DNA of 10,498 bases from Candidatus Omnitrophota bacterium (GTDB taxonomy: Bacteria > Omnitrophota > Gorgyraeia > Zapsychrales > Zapsychraceae). The translations under genes and the position numbers were made by a program. The notes below the pieces were generated by a model. That model had not been told where the DNA came from, made no database searches, and saw nothing but the letters and a program-made list of their open reading frames with translations. This document shows positions 1 through 7,179 of the stretch, in pieces. Position 1 is the first letter of the stretch, and each line of letters starts with the position of its first letter. The stretch is from NCBI GenBank assembly GCA_020430005.1, contig JAGQKQ010000051.1:1-10498 (forward strand), read 5' to 3'.

Positions 1-452
1 CGATTACAGATGTTCCGGAAGCGATTAATCAGGAAATTCAAAAGTCCTTGTCTATAGCGGATCGGAAGCAGATTCAATTGTTCCGCGGACGGGGCTGTGA
101 ACATTGCAACTCGACAGGTTATTATGGACGGCTGGCGATTTATGAAATTCTGACATTGAATGATAACATCCGTGCGGCAGTTTTAGAGAAACCCCGTTCC
201 GACTATATTAAGGGCATTGCAGTACGTGAAGGAATGAAAACATTGCGTCAGAATGCTTGGCAGGCCGCGCTTGACGGTAAAACGACTTTTGAAGAAGTTA
301 TTCATGTCACAGTAGGGGATGACACATCACTCCCGCAAAGTAAAGAGTCAAATTCTCAAGTCAGCGGGTACGAAGAATTAATTAACAAGCTGGCAGAAAA
401 AAAGATTAAAGAAAAATATGCCGAAAGCCTTGGAAAAGCGAACGAGGTTTAA
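1..452 (+). CDS. gspE: T2SS assembly ATPase GspE, C-terminal fragment (5' end outside window)
   Basis: This is the last ~149 codons of the cytoplasmic secretion ATPase that drives pseudopilus assembly. The frame is open from base 3 to the left edge, so the gene starts upstream; a TTG at 48 is only an internal codon. The visible part holds the second half of the GspE zinc-binding element (GCEHCNSTGYYGR, cysteines at 96-98 and 105-107), then the typical end with IYEIL, an REGMKTL stretch and GKTTFEEV. In known GspE proteins the first CxxC pair lies about 30 residues before the second, which puts it just off the left edge. The Walker motifs are also off the window. The protein continues about 45 residues past the usual family end, with a charged lysine/glutamate-rich tail. 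The stop is 2 bp before gspF. A PilB or other type IV pilus ATPase is the main alternative, but the downstream gspG-I-J-K genes favour GspE. Confidence 0.9.
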   Translation, partial: ITDVPEAINQEIQKSLSIADRKQIQLFRGRGCEHCNSTGYYGRLAIYEILTLNDNIRAAVLEKPRSDYIKGIAVREGMKTLRQNAWQAALDGKTTFEEVIHVTVGDDTSLPQSKESNSQVSGYEELINKLAEKKIKEKYAESLGKANEV

Positions 453-454
453 TT

Positions 455-1660
455 ATGGCCACCTACGTTTATACCGCGAAAAAAAGCACGGCCGAAACAG
501 TCAACGGTCAAATTAATGCGAAAAACCAGGATGAAGCGATTGATTTGATTAATCAGTTGGGTCTTCTTCCGGTTAGTGTTGAAGAGCAGGGGGCTCAAAG
601 GGCCCCGGAGATCCGTCGGCATAAGCCTATTAAATCGAAGGAACTGTATATTTTTAGCCGGCAGTTGGCGAATTTGTTACGGTCCGGCGTGACGCTGCTT
701 AGGGCGTTGACTATTATTAAAGATCAGACCTCGCATGTTTATTTTAAAACCGTTTTGACCCACATTATTATGGAAGTTCAAAATGGACGGCCTTTGTCAC
801 AAAGCCTCAATTTATATCCGAAAATTTTTTCCAATTTGTATGTCACTATGGTTAAGGCGGGCGAGGAAAGCGGTAATCTTGAACAAATGCTTCTCAATAT
901 CGCCGAATATCAACATTCTCAGGATGAAATTAAATCGAAAGTGCGTATGGCGATGGCTTATCCGCTTTTGATGGCTGTTGTCGGTATTGCGACGGTCTAC
1001 TTTATTCTCGCCTTTGTTCTTCCCAAAATGAGCGGTCTGTTTGAAACCATAGGGGACAGCTTGCCGTTACCGACGATGATTCTTATGGGGTTAAGTGCAT
1101 TTTTAAGTCGCTGGTGGTTTATTCTGCTTCCGGGTTTAATTGCCGGGATTGTTGCCTTAAATTATTTCCGTAAGTCGCCGGCTGGAAAGGCGTTTTTTAG
1201 CCGGACATTATTATCCACACCTTTGTTTGGCGAGATCATTCTGAAATCCGAGTTGTCCCGTTTCTGCCGGACGCTGCTTCTTCTTATTAAAAGCGGGATG
1301 TCTATTATTAAGGCTCTGGAAATATCGATTCCCATTTTAAGTAATGATTTGATTAAAGAACATCTTTATCGTTGTAATCAGCGGCTGATTGCCGGAGGCT
1401 CGTTTGGAGAAGAAATCCGAAAGACAAAGGCCTTGCCGGATATGATGGGGCACCTTATTTCTGTCGGGGAAGAGACAGGAAGCCTTCATGATGTTCTGCA
1501 GGATATTGCGATTTCTTACGAAGAAGAAACCAAAGAGAAAATTAAAGTAATGACAACACTGCTTGAGCCGTTAATGATCCTGGTCATTGGTGCTGTGATC
1601 GGTTTTATGGTGTTTGCCATTTTACTCCCAATATTTCAGATGGATGTCCTTTCCCAATAA
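455..1660 (+). CDS. gspF: T2SS inner-membrane platform protein GspF
   Basis: This is the polytopic inner-membrane protein that forms the centre of the assembly platform and couples GspE to pseudopilin insertion. Its 401 residues match the family length. After a short N-terminal YVYTAKK domain come two homologous cytoplasmic T2SSF repeats, at about 64-187 and 267-390. Each ends with the hallmark motif: GEESGNLEQML at 136-146 and GEETGSLHDVL at 338-348. Three membrane segments are visible at about 169-190, 218-236 and 372-393, in the usual order. The ATG start is preceded by a GAGG ribosome binding site (444-447) with 7 bp spacing, lying inside the end of gspE, so translation is probably coupled. 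The PilC proteins of type IV pili are close relatives; the neighbours decide for GspF. Confidence 0.95.
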   Translation: MATYVYTAKKSTAETVNGQINAKNQDEAIDLINQLGLLPVSVEEQGAQRAPEIRRHKPIKSKELYIFSRQLANLLRSGVTLLRALTIIKDQTSHVYFKTVLTHIIMEVQNGRPLSQSLNLYPKIFSNLYVTMVKAGEESGNLEQMLLNIAEYQHSQDEIKSKVRMAMAYPLLMAVVGIATVYFILAFVLPKMSGLFETIGDSLPLPTMILMGLSAFLSRWWFILLPGLIAGIVALNYFRKSPAGKAFFSRTLLSTPLFGEIILKSELSRFCRTLLLLIKSGMSIIKALEISIPILSNDLIKEHLYRCNQRLIAGGSFGEEIRKTKALPDMMGHLISVGEETGSLHDVLQDIAISYEEETKEKIKVMTTLLEPLMILVIGAVIGFMVFAILLPIFQMDVLSQ

Positions 1661-2462
1661 CATATACGGTCGTTTTGTTACGGTTTTATTTTTCCTTGGC
1701 ATTGTTTTTGTCGGTTTTTCAGATGTGGCCTTTGCCGAGACCTGGAATACCAAGAAAAGCGATCATTTTATTATTCAATACCGTGATGGTATTGAAACAT
1801 CATGGGCGTCTGCTGTCTTAAGAAAAGCGGAATATTATTACGATCGAATCGCGCAAGAGGTAGGCTACTCCCGGTATAATAAGTTTTGGACATGGGATAA
1901 ACGGGTTCAGATTGTCGTCTATACAGACGCAAACGATTTTGCACAGCACACAAACCAGCCCGGTTGGGCCGGAGGCGGGGCAATTCGTCATCGGAAGCTC
2001 AGCGCCATTATTACGTATAAGCATGAGGAAGGGTTTATGGACGGCTTGCTTCCGCATGAAATCAGCCATCTGATTCTGAAAGATTTTATCGGACGTTCGC
2101 ATCCTATTCCATTATGGTTTGACGAAGGGGTTGCTCAGCTGCAGGAAGAAGGGAAGAAGGAAAAGGCCAGGGTTTTCATGCGGCAAATGGTCAAGGGGGA
2201 TAAGTATATTCCTTTCAGAAGCCTTTTCAATCATGATATCCGCCGGGAAAAAGATGTTAACAAGGCGGCGGTATTCTACATTCAGAGTGTTTCGATAGTT
2301 GATTTTTTAATAAGCCGTTATGGCAGTGAGAATTTTCGGGAGTTATGTGGTTTTCTCAAAGAGGGACTTTCTTTTGAACAGGCGTTGGATAAAGCTTACT
2401 CGAGTACAATCGATTCGGTGGATGACCTTCAAAAAAAATGGGTAAGTTATATGAAATTTTGA
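1644..2462 (+). CDS. Exported gluzincin-type metallopeptidase (peptidase MA-like family)
   Basis: This is a predicted zinc metallopeptidase exported across the inner membrane. I chose the ATG at 1644 (272 residues). It gives a good signal peptide: an arginine at 10, a hydrophobic core at about 11-26, and an AFA cleavage site before ETW at about 31. A longer frame could use a TTG at 1614. The catalytic signature HEISH lies at residues 138-142, and WFDEG at 158-162 supplies a likely third zinc ligand, Glu161. This HExxH-(18)-E spacing is typical of peptidase MA/gluzincin proteins. The first 17 bases overlap the end of gspF, with no clear ribosome binding site, so translation is likely coupled. 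The gene is not part of the classical T2SS set. Its position between gspF and gspG suggests an accessory role, such as processing secreted substrates or trimming envelope components; this role is inferred. Substrate unknown. Confidence 0.8.
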   Translation: MSFPNNIYGRFVTVLFFLGIVFVGFSDVAFAETWNTKKSDHFIIQYRDGIETSWASAVLRKAEYYYDRIAQEVGYSRYNKFWTWDKRVQIVVYTDANDFAQHTNQPGWAGGGAIRHRKLSAIITYKHEEGFMDGLLPHEISHLILKDFIGRSHPIPLWFDEGVAQLQEEGKKEKARVFMRQMVKGDKYIPFRSLFNHDIRREKDVNKAAVFYIQSVSIVDFLISRYGSENFRELCGFLKEGLSFEQALDKAYSSTIDSVDDLQKKWVSYMKF

Positions 2463-2472
2463 TAAAGAGTTA

Positions 2473-2478
2473 TATAAT
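2473..2478 (+). promoter_or_regulatory. Possible -10 element upstream of gspG
   Basis: A perfect TATAAT lies in the 52-bp gap between the peptidase gene and gspG. No convincing -35 hexamer is seen 16-18 bp upstream. It could be an extra promoter raising expression of the abundant major pseudopilin, but AT-rich gaps often contain such matches by chance. Confidence 0.2.
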
Positions 2479-2503
2479 AAATAGAATTCAAGATATTTAA
2501 AGC

Positions 2504-2510
2504 GGGAGGG
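2504..2510 (+). promoter_or_regulatory. Strong ribosome binding site of gspG
   Basis: GGGAGGG lies 4 bp before the gspG ATG. It is the strongest Shine-Dalgarno match in the window; gspI, gspJ, gspL and the TPR gene have weak or no such sites. This fits the need for much more major pseudopilin than minor pseudopilins. Confidence 0.7.
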
Positions 2511-2514
2511 TTAT

Positions 2515-2949
2515 ATGAACTTAACAGATCAAATAAAAATTTCAGAGTCAAAAGGTTTCACGCTTGTTGAAATCATGCTGGTTGTTATCATTATTGCTGC
2601 GTTGGCGGCTATGGTTGTTCCTCGTTTTGTGGGACGGGGAGAGCAGGCCAAGGTATCTGTCGCTCGGGCGGATGTGGATTCTCATATCCCGACAGCGTTA
2701 AAGCTTTATGAATTAGATAACGGCCGTTTTCCGACAACCGGTCAAGGATTGAGCGCTCTGCAGGCTAAACCGGACACGCCTCCGGTTCCGAAGAATTGGG
2801 CCGGGCCATATTTAGAAAAGAAACCGGTTGATCCTTGGGGATCTCAGTACGTTTACGCCTCTCCCGGAAAACATCGTTCCGATTTTGATTTGTATTCTGA
2901 AGGCGCGGACTCTTCCTCCACGGAAGATGATATTAAGAACTGGGAATAA
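2515..2949 (+). CDS. gspG: T2SS major pseudopilin GspG
   Basis: This is the main subunit of the periplasmic pseudopilus. The 144-residue precursor has a class III (type IV pilin-like) signal: a 14-residue leader ending in KG, cleaved before Phe15, then FTLVEIMLVVIIIAALAAM with the conserved Glu at mature position 5 (residue 19). The hydrophobic helix spans about 15-37. The C-terminal globular part carries the GspG hallmarks: NGRFPTTGQGL (69-79), GPYL (97-100), DPWG (106-109), YASPGKH (114-120) and FDLYSEGAD (124-132), ending DDIKNW. The acidic residues of this last region form the calcium site in known GspG proteins. The mature length of 130 is typical. The DPWG and calcium-loop signature separates it from a PilA-type pilin. 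The prepilin peptidase needed to process it is not in this window. Confidence 0.96.
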   Translation: MNLTDQIKISESKGFTLVEIMLVVIIIAALAAMVVPRFVGRGEQAKVSVARADVDSHIPTALKLYELDNGRFPTTGQGLSALQAKPDTPPVPKNWAGPYLEKKPVDPWGSQYVYASPGKHRSDFDLYSEGADSSSTEDDIKNWE

Positions 2950-2965
2950 GACGAAATGATCCTCG

Positions 2966-3379
2966 ATGAGAAAAAATGTTTTAAAATCTTCATGCGGCAT
3001 CACCTTCATTGAGGTTATGCTGTCTTTAGCCATCTTTTCGGCGGGCATTGTTGCTGTTTTAAAAACCTTTGATATCTCTATTACCCGCATCCATCATCTG
3101 ACAAACAGGCTGTACGCTACGACTCTTTTAGACAACCGAATTTTTGAAGTTAATCGCACCTTAAGAGCGTATAACGCCCTTCCGTTTGACTTAAATCATT
3201 CCGTCGCACTCGATGTGGGAGGAAAAGAACTGACCTTCAAGCAGGATATGCGTCTTGGGGAGGTTGAAGATTTTTCGGAGATTTTTCAGCTTGACCTTGC
3301 CTTTACCTGGATGGAAGGGGAGCAGGCACGAAGACTCTCGCGATCCGCCTATATTGGTTATTTTCCAAAAGAGATATAA
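2966..3379 (+). CDS. gspI: T2SS minor pseudopilin, GspI-like
   Basis: This is a minor pseudopilin that, with GspJ and GspK, is expected to form the pseudopilus tip complex and start assembly. The 137-residue precursor has an 11-residue basic leader ending in CG, cleaved before Ile12, then ITFIEVMLSLAIFSAG with Glu at mature position 5 (residue 16). The helix spans about 12-33. An LDNRIFEVN segment at about 55-63 corresponds to the conserved stalk region of GspI. The mature first residue is Ile instead of the usual Phe or Met. It starts 16 bp after gspG with only a weak ribosome binding site. Assignment as GspI and not GspH rests on the EVMLSLAIF helix, the size and the position directly before gspJ. 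The protein contains two acidic-extended N-glycosylation sequons (residues 61-65 and 75-79). Confidence 0.75.
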   Translation: MRKNVLKSSCGITFIEVMLSLAIFSAGIVAVLKTFDISITRIHHLTNRLYATTLLDNRIFEVNRTLRAYNALPFDLNHSVALDVGGKELTFKQDMRLGEVEDFSEIFQLDLAFTWMEGEQARRLSRSAYIGYFPKEI

Positions 3380-3385
3380 CATACA

Positions 3386-3994
3386 ATGATTTTTCGCCGG
3401 GGATCTTATCAAAAAAATGGAATGACACTTATCGAAGTTCTGGTTGTCGTTTCCTTGATTTCCTTGATCAGCATCGCGGTGTATACATCTTTAAGCAGCG
3501 CTTTACGGGTTTGGAAACGAAGTCGTCAGGCGATTGTTGAACAAGAGATTGTATTTTTCTTTGAAAAGATTACACAAGATCTAAGAAATTCTTTCTTATA
3601 TTCCGGAATTTCTTACGAAGGAGGAGAAAACGAGTTGTCCTTTCCTACCATTATTCAAACCTTGCCAGATTCCGACAGCAGTCTGTCATCAGGAGAAGAC
3701 ATTGATCAAATCGGACAGGTTTCTTATGAGTATGATCTGAATGAAAAGGCCCTGCTTCGCCGGCAGGCGAATTACAGTCAAGCTATCCGGGAAAAGAAGG
3801 TTCCAGCAACAGTCGTTTTAAAGAATGTGGAACGGGTTCGGTTTCGATATATCTATTTTACCGATGATGGAGAATTTACTAATCCGGCTGTTATGGATAC
3901 TCCGCCTTCCGCTGTTGAAATTGAAGTGGCCTTCGGCGATAAAAAAGGGAATCGTGTCATGCGCAAATTTATTGATGTGCCGGTAGGGAACTAG
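3386..3994 (+). CDS. gspJ: T2SS minor pseudopilin GspJ
   Basis: This is a minor pseudopilin of the tip complex. The 202-residue precursor has a 12-residue leader ending in NG, cleaved before Met13, followed by MTLIEVLVVVSLISLISIAVY with Glu at mature position 5 (residue 17). The FFFEKITQDLRNS segment at about 57-69 matches the conserved GspJ stalk, and the C-terminal part (LKNVERVRFRYIYF, about 145-158, then a VEIEVAFGDKKG strand) is the usual GspJ beta domain. The length fits the family, which is larger than GspH or GspI. It begins 6 bp after gspI, and its stop is 2 bp before gspK, so the genes are tightly coupled. Confidence 0.88.
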   Translation: MIFRRGSYQKNGMTLIEVLVVVSLISLISIAVYTSLSSALRVWKRSRQAIVEQEIVFFFEKITQDLRNSFLYSGISYEGGENELSFPTIIQTLPDSDSSLSSGEDIDQIGQVSYEYDLNEKALLRRQANYSQAIREKKVPATVVLKNVERVRFRYIYFTDDGEFTNPAVMDTPPSAVEIEVAFGDKKGNRVMRKFIDVPVGN

Positions 3995-3996
3995 AT

Positions 3997-5022
3997 ATGT
4001 TATGGCGAAGGAGAAAACAGGGATCTATATTAATTTTTACGCTTTGGGTATTAAGTTTTTTGGTTATCTTATCCGCGTATATCGGATTGAGTGTTCGTCA
4101 GAAAATACTTGTTCTCTCTAAAATAGAATCCCGTTCAAGCCTGCGTTATCTTGCCGAAGCGGGTGTAAAAAAAGCGATCTCTGCTCTTCGACAAGATTTA
4201 AGGCGTAATAAATTTGTCTATACGCCGTACGGAAAGTTGTACAGGCACAATAATCCCGAGCGTTTTTCCAATGTCGAGCTTGGTGAAGGTGTTATTAAAA
4301 TCCAGTATGATTTTTTTGACGGTCTCAAGAATGAGCATATTCAACGTTACGGACTTATTGATGAAGAGAGTAAAATTAATCTTAACACCGCTGATTTTGA
4401 TACATTAGCCCGGCTTATCCGTTTGGCCACACCGGCGGATGAAAAAGAATCTACCGAATTGGCCGGATATATTATTGATTGGCGTCAGCCTCATGAACGA
4501 GAACTTACGGGCTTTGATAGTGAAGGATATTACAAAAATCTTGAAAATCCCTATGACCAGAAAAATGCGTTCTTTGATCGTATAGAAGAATTGTTGCTGG
4601 TAAAGGGAATGACGAAGTCGGTTTATGAAGGGATCAAGCCGTATGTCACTGTTTATGGAGATGGTATGGTTAATGTTAATACGGCTTCCCGTATTGTTTT
4701 GATTGCCATCGGTTTTACCGGAGAATTGGCCGATAAGTTATTGGTTGTCCGCCAGGGATTTGACGAAGTAGATGCCACCGTGGACGACTTTATTTTTTAT
4801 CAGCCGTTTGATATCGCCATTGAAATGAAAAAATTCATTCAGATGGATGTGCATAATTTTCGTTTATTGGACGCACTGAATAACGCGGGACGGATTAAAA
4901 CCAATTCGAATTTCTTTTATGTCCGCAGTGAGGGGCGTCTTAGAAATAATGAGCAGCGCATGACAGTGGAATGTGTGTACAATGTGGCTGAAAATAAAAT
5001 CGAATATTGGCGTGAAAAATAA
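3997..5022 (+). CDS. gspK: T2SS minor pseudopilin GspK
   Basis: This is the large minor pseudopilin that caps the pseudopilus tip. The 341-residue precursor has a short basic leader (MLWRRRKQG) and a hydrophobic helix at about 10-32. The mature position 5 is Phe14, not Glu; lack of Glu5 is a known GspK trait. The large SAM-like inserted domain is clear: DEESKINLNTAD (122-133), IIDWRQP (159-165), ELLLVKGMT (198-206) and VNVNTAS (225-231), all diagnostic for GspK. The length agrees with family members (about 300-350). The ATG is preceded by an AGGG ribosome binding site with 8 bp spacing. GspK is not found in ordinary type IV pilus systems, so it is the best single marker that this operon is a T2SS. 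Confidence 0.95.
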   Translation: MLWRRRKQGSILIFTLWVLSFLVILSAYIGLSVRQKILVLSKIESRSSLRYLAEAGVKKAISALRQDLRRNKFVYTPYGKLYRHNNPERFSNVELGEGVIKIQYDFFDGLKNEHIQRYGLIDEESKINLNTADFDTLARLIRLATPADEKESTELAGYIIDWRQPHERELTGFDSEGYYKNLENPYDQKNAFFDRIEELLLVKGMTKSVYEGIKPYVTVYGDGMVNVNTASRIVLIAIGFTGELADKLLVVRQGFDEVDATVDDFIFYQPFDIAIEMKKFIQMDVHNFRLLDALNNAGRIKTNSNFFYVRSEGRLRNNEQRMTVECVYNVAENKIEYWREK

Positions 5023-5032
5023 TTCATTTTTT

Positions 5033-5062
5033 TTAATATTAATGTGAATAATCAGTTATAAT
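5033..5062 (+). promoter_or_regulatory. Candidate internal promoter before gspL
   Basis: In the 77-bp AT-rich gap between gspK and gspL, TTAATA (5033-5038, 4 of 6 matches to a sigma70 -35 box) is followed after 18 bp by a perfect TATAAT (5057-5062). It would let gspL, gspM and the TPR gene be transcribed apart from the pseudopilins. The -10 box lies inside an inverted repeat. Confidence 0.35.
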
Positions 5063-5070
5063 AATAACTG
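5053..5070. repeat. Perfect 7-bp inverted repeat overlapping the putative -10 box
   Basis: CAGTTAT and its exact complement ATAACTG flank a 4-base AATA spacer. It could be an operator for a dimeric regulator acting on the candidate promoter, or a weak mRNA hairpin. It is too AT-rich and lacks the following T-run expected of an intrinsic terminator. The half-site sequence TAACT recurs at 5074-5078 just downstream. Confidence 0.45.
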
Positions 5071-5099
5071 TATAACTTCACAATTCATGGAAATTTTGT

Positions 5100-6572
5100 A
5101 TGCTTAATAAAAGCAGTGATTTTATCGCCATTTCATTAACAGAGGAAGATTTTAAATTTGTTCATGTTAAAGGCTCCGGAAAAGGCGCTAAGATTGTCAA
5201 TGTAGCGGCCGCGGATGTCAAAGGCCTCTCACCAGCAGATTTGCCCCGAACCATTTCATCAGCCTTGGGAAAGATTAATAAGAAAGCGGCGAATGTATTG
5301 TATGTTGTTCCGCCTAATATGGTTACAACAAAAAATATCGAAGTGCCGTCATCGAATCCGGATGAGATTCAATCTATCGTTAATCTTCAGGCCGGTCGGC
5401 ATACGCCTTTTTCCCGCGACGAAATTGAAGCCAGCCATATTAGTATCGGAACCAGCGGCACACACACAAAAGTGTTATTGGTGATCGCCAACAAGAGCGT
5501 TTTCAGCACAAGGATTTCTGCACTGGACTCAACGGGTGTGAAGGTTAGAAAAGTTCTTTTTGCTCCAGAGGGAATTGCGGATGTTTACTGCAATTCCAAA
5601 AAATATAAAACAGAAACGGCACCGATTGGAATTATCGATATCGGCAAGACTTCTACCGATTTTATTATCGCAACGAATGGACTTCCTTTAACAACCCGAA
5701 GCATTCCGATCGGCCGGGAGCAGTTAAGCCAGGATGCGGTTGGGGCGCAAGGCAAGTTAAGCGATGAATTAAAGCAAACATTAGAATCCTATCAGAGTGA
5801 AGAAATTAATCTGGTCCCTGTAAAATATATTCTGACCACCAGTGACGAGTTGACGCAGAAACTTAGTGGTGTTCTATCCCAAAATCTGAATTGGAATGTT
5901 GAAATCAGTCCGTACACAGATCATATTAAAGCTACCGGTGCCGTGGCGAAGAAAATCAGCCGGGAATATTTTGACCGTTCTTTTCTGGATCTGGCGGCGG
6001 CTGCTTCAATAGCCCGAAGCGCTCAGGTTGACTTGATGCCGGAGGAGGTGGAACTGCAAAAATCCGTGGAAATGCAGGGGCGTGAAGTTTTCCGCACGGC
6101 GCTTTTAAGTGTTATTCTTCTTCTGGCCGTGGGAGTTTTTGTCGGAACACGATTGTATTTCAAGAACGCGAAGCTAAATCAGATTATTTCCCACTACAAA
6201 GATAAAAGAGAGAAGCTGGCTAAGCTGGAAAAAATGTCGGAAAAAACCCGTATGGTCCGCCGTTATTTTGATGAACGTATGATCAGTCTCGATATTTTGG
6301 ATGAATTGTATCAGGACCTGCCGCGCGAAATTTATCTGACATCTATTGCTGTTGGTGGCGATGGTGCTGTAAGTATTCAGGGAATTGCGAATACAAACTC
6401 GATCATATACAAATGGCGTCCTAAATTAAGAGAATCTTTGGTATTTAAAGAAGCGGATGTTGTTTCCTCTAGCAGTAAAAAAGACCGGGGTGAAGATGTG
6501 ACGGCCTTTGAAATGGCCCTGAAACTGGCTTCGGCACAGGACGAGGCTTCCGAAGAACCTAACGAGGAGTAA
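5100..6572 (+). CDS. gspL: T2SS platform protein GspL (PilM-like plus PilN-like domains)
   Basis: This is the inner-membrane platform protein that binds GspE in the cytoplasm and GspM in the periplasm. Its 490 residues read as three parts. Residues 1-325 form an actin-like (ASHA/PilM-type) cytoplasmic domain, with VPSSNPDEIQSIV at 82-94 and the phosphate-loop-like DIGKTSTDF at 180-188. A membrane helix spans about 331-354. A charged coiled coil (about 355-390) leads to a PilN/GspL-like ferredoxin-fold domain, with LDELYQDLPREIYLTSI at 400-416. It is longer than enterobacterial GspL (about 400) because the actin-like part looks as complete as free PilM. It could equally be named a PilM-PilN fusion, but gspK-gspL-gspM order supports GspL. 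The ribosome binding site before the ATG is weak. The stop lies 4 bp before gspM. Confidence 0.85.
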   Translation: MLNKSSDFIAISLTEEDFKFVHVKGSGKGAKIVNVAAADVKGLSPADLPRTISSALGKINKKAANVLYVVPPNMVTTKNIEVPSSNPDEIQSIVNLQAGRHTPFSRDEIEASHISIGTSGTHTKVLLVIANKSVFSTRISALDSTGVKVRKVLFAPEGIADVYCNSKKYKTETAPIGIIDIGKTSTDFIIATNGLPLTTRSIPIGREQLSQDAVGAQGKLSDELKQTLESYQSEEINLVPVKYILTTSDELTQKLSGVLSQNLNWNVEISPYTDHIKATGAVAKKISREYFDRSFLDLAAAASIARSAQVDLMPEEVELQKSVEMQGREVFRTALLSVILLLAVGVFVGTRLYFKNAKLNQIISHYKDKREKLAKLEKMSEKTRMVRRYFDERMISLDILDELYQDLPREIYLTSIAVGGDGAVSIQGIANTNSIIYKWRPKLRESLVFKEADVVSSSSKKDRGEDVTAFEMALKLASAQDEASEEPNEE

Positions 6573-6576
6573 TGAC

Positions 6577-7149
6577 GTGATACAAAAATTTGTCGCAGGC
6601 TTATCTGATACAGGAAGAATAATTTTTTATTGCGCTGTTTTGGCCGTCTTGGTCGCTTTGTTTGATCTCCTGTTTCTAAGACCCGCATTAAATAAAGTTA
6701 CAGAAGTCGAAAGAGAAATACGGTTTCAGAATGTGAAGATTGAGGGGGACCTAAAGATATTGGAGCGGGAAGATCGAATTGTTAAGGAATACGATCTTTA
6801 TAGTAAATTTTTCACCAAAGAAACAAAAAAAGAGGATGACGTGATTTCCGGAATCCTCAGTTCTATTGAATCCTTATCCCGGCGTTTAAGTATGGATGCC
6901 AAGATTATCTATTCAGAAACAATAAAAGATGAAAACTACACGCAGTACATAGTGAATGTCGACGCGAGCGGTGATTTTACGAAGGTTGTGAAATTTATTT
7001 ATGAGATCAATTCTTCCGACGATCTTTTCAAAGTTGTGGAATACAACCTCACTCCCAAAAGAGGGACCGAAAGCGAAGTCACCGTTGCAATGAAGGTCGC
7101 GAAAATGGTTGTATACGATGAACCCATCGCGATGGCCTCACAAGAATAA
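6577..7149 (+). CDS. gspM: T2SS platform protein GspM (PilO-like)
   Basis: This is a bitopic inner-membrane protein predicted to pair with GspL in the assembly platform. The 190 residues show a short cytoplasmic start, one membrane helix at about 15-34, a coiled coil at about 36-75, and a periplasmic alpha/beta domain at about 85-180 of the ferredoxin-like type shared by GspM and PilO. Sequence similarity in this family is low, so the call rests mainly on topology, size and position right after gspL. I chose the GTG start at 6577 because AGGAG (6565-6569) lies 7 bp upstream, inside the end of gspL. The periplasmic domain carries three acidic-extended N-glycosylation sequons (residues 118-122, 143-147 and 155-159). 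Confidence 0.78.
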   Translation: MIQKFVAGLSDTGRIIFYCAVLAVLVALFDLLFLRPALNKVTEVEREIRFQNVKIEGDLKILEREDRIVKEYDLYSKFFTKETKKEDDVISGILSSIESLSRRLSMDAKIIYSETIKDENYTQYIVNVDASGDFTKVVKFIYEINSSDDLFKVVEYNLTPKRGTESEVTVAMKVAKMVVYDEPIAMASQE

Positions 7150-7179
7150 AGCGTTTTTGAACAGCATAATTTTTTCCCC

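Noticed and set aside
48..452. TTG at 48 as the start of a small protein
   Set aside because: The frame is open to the left edge and the upstream residues fit GspE; the CxxC and C-terminal motifs show a truncated GspE.
1614..1643. TTG at 1614 as start of the peptidase
   Set aside because: It would put ten extra residues before the signal peptide and deepen the gspF overlap; ATG at 1644 gives a normal signal peptide.
5011..5040. Intrinsic terminator after gspK
   Set aside because: An eight-T run is present at 5027-5034, but no GC-rich stem precedes it.
6377..6688. Antisense open frame over the gspL-gspM junction
   Set aside because: It shadows two well-supported genes and shows no recognisable domain; other antisense frames (for example 1818-2102 and 2812-3090) fail for the same reason.
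1..7149. Type IV pilus operon instead of T2SS
   Set aside because: GspK with its NLNTA and VNVNTAS motifs and GspG with the DPWG/calcium-loop signature are T2SS markers; PilT and a major pilin are absent here.
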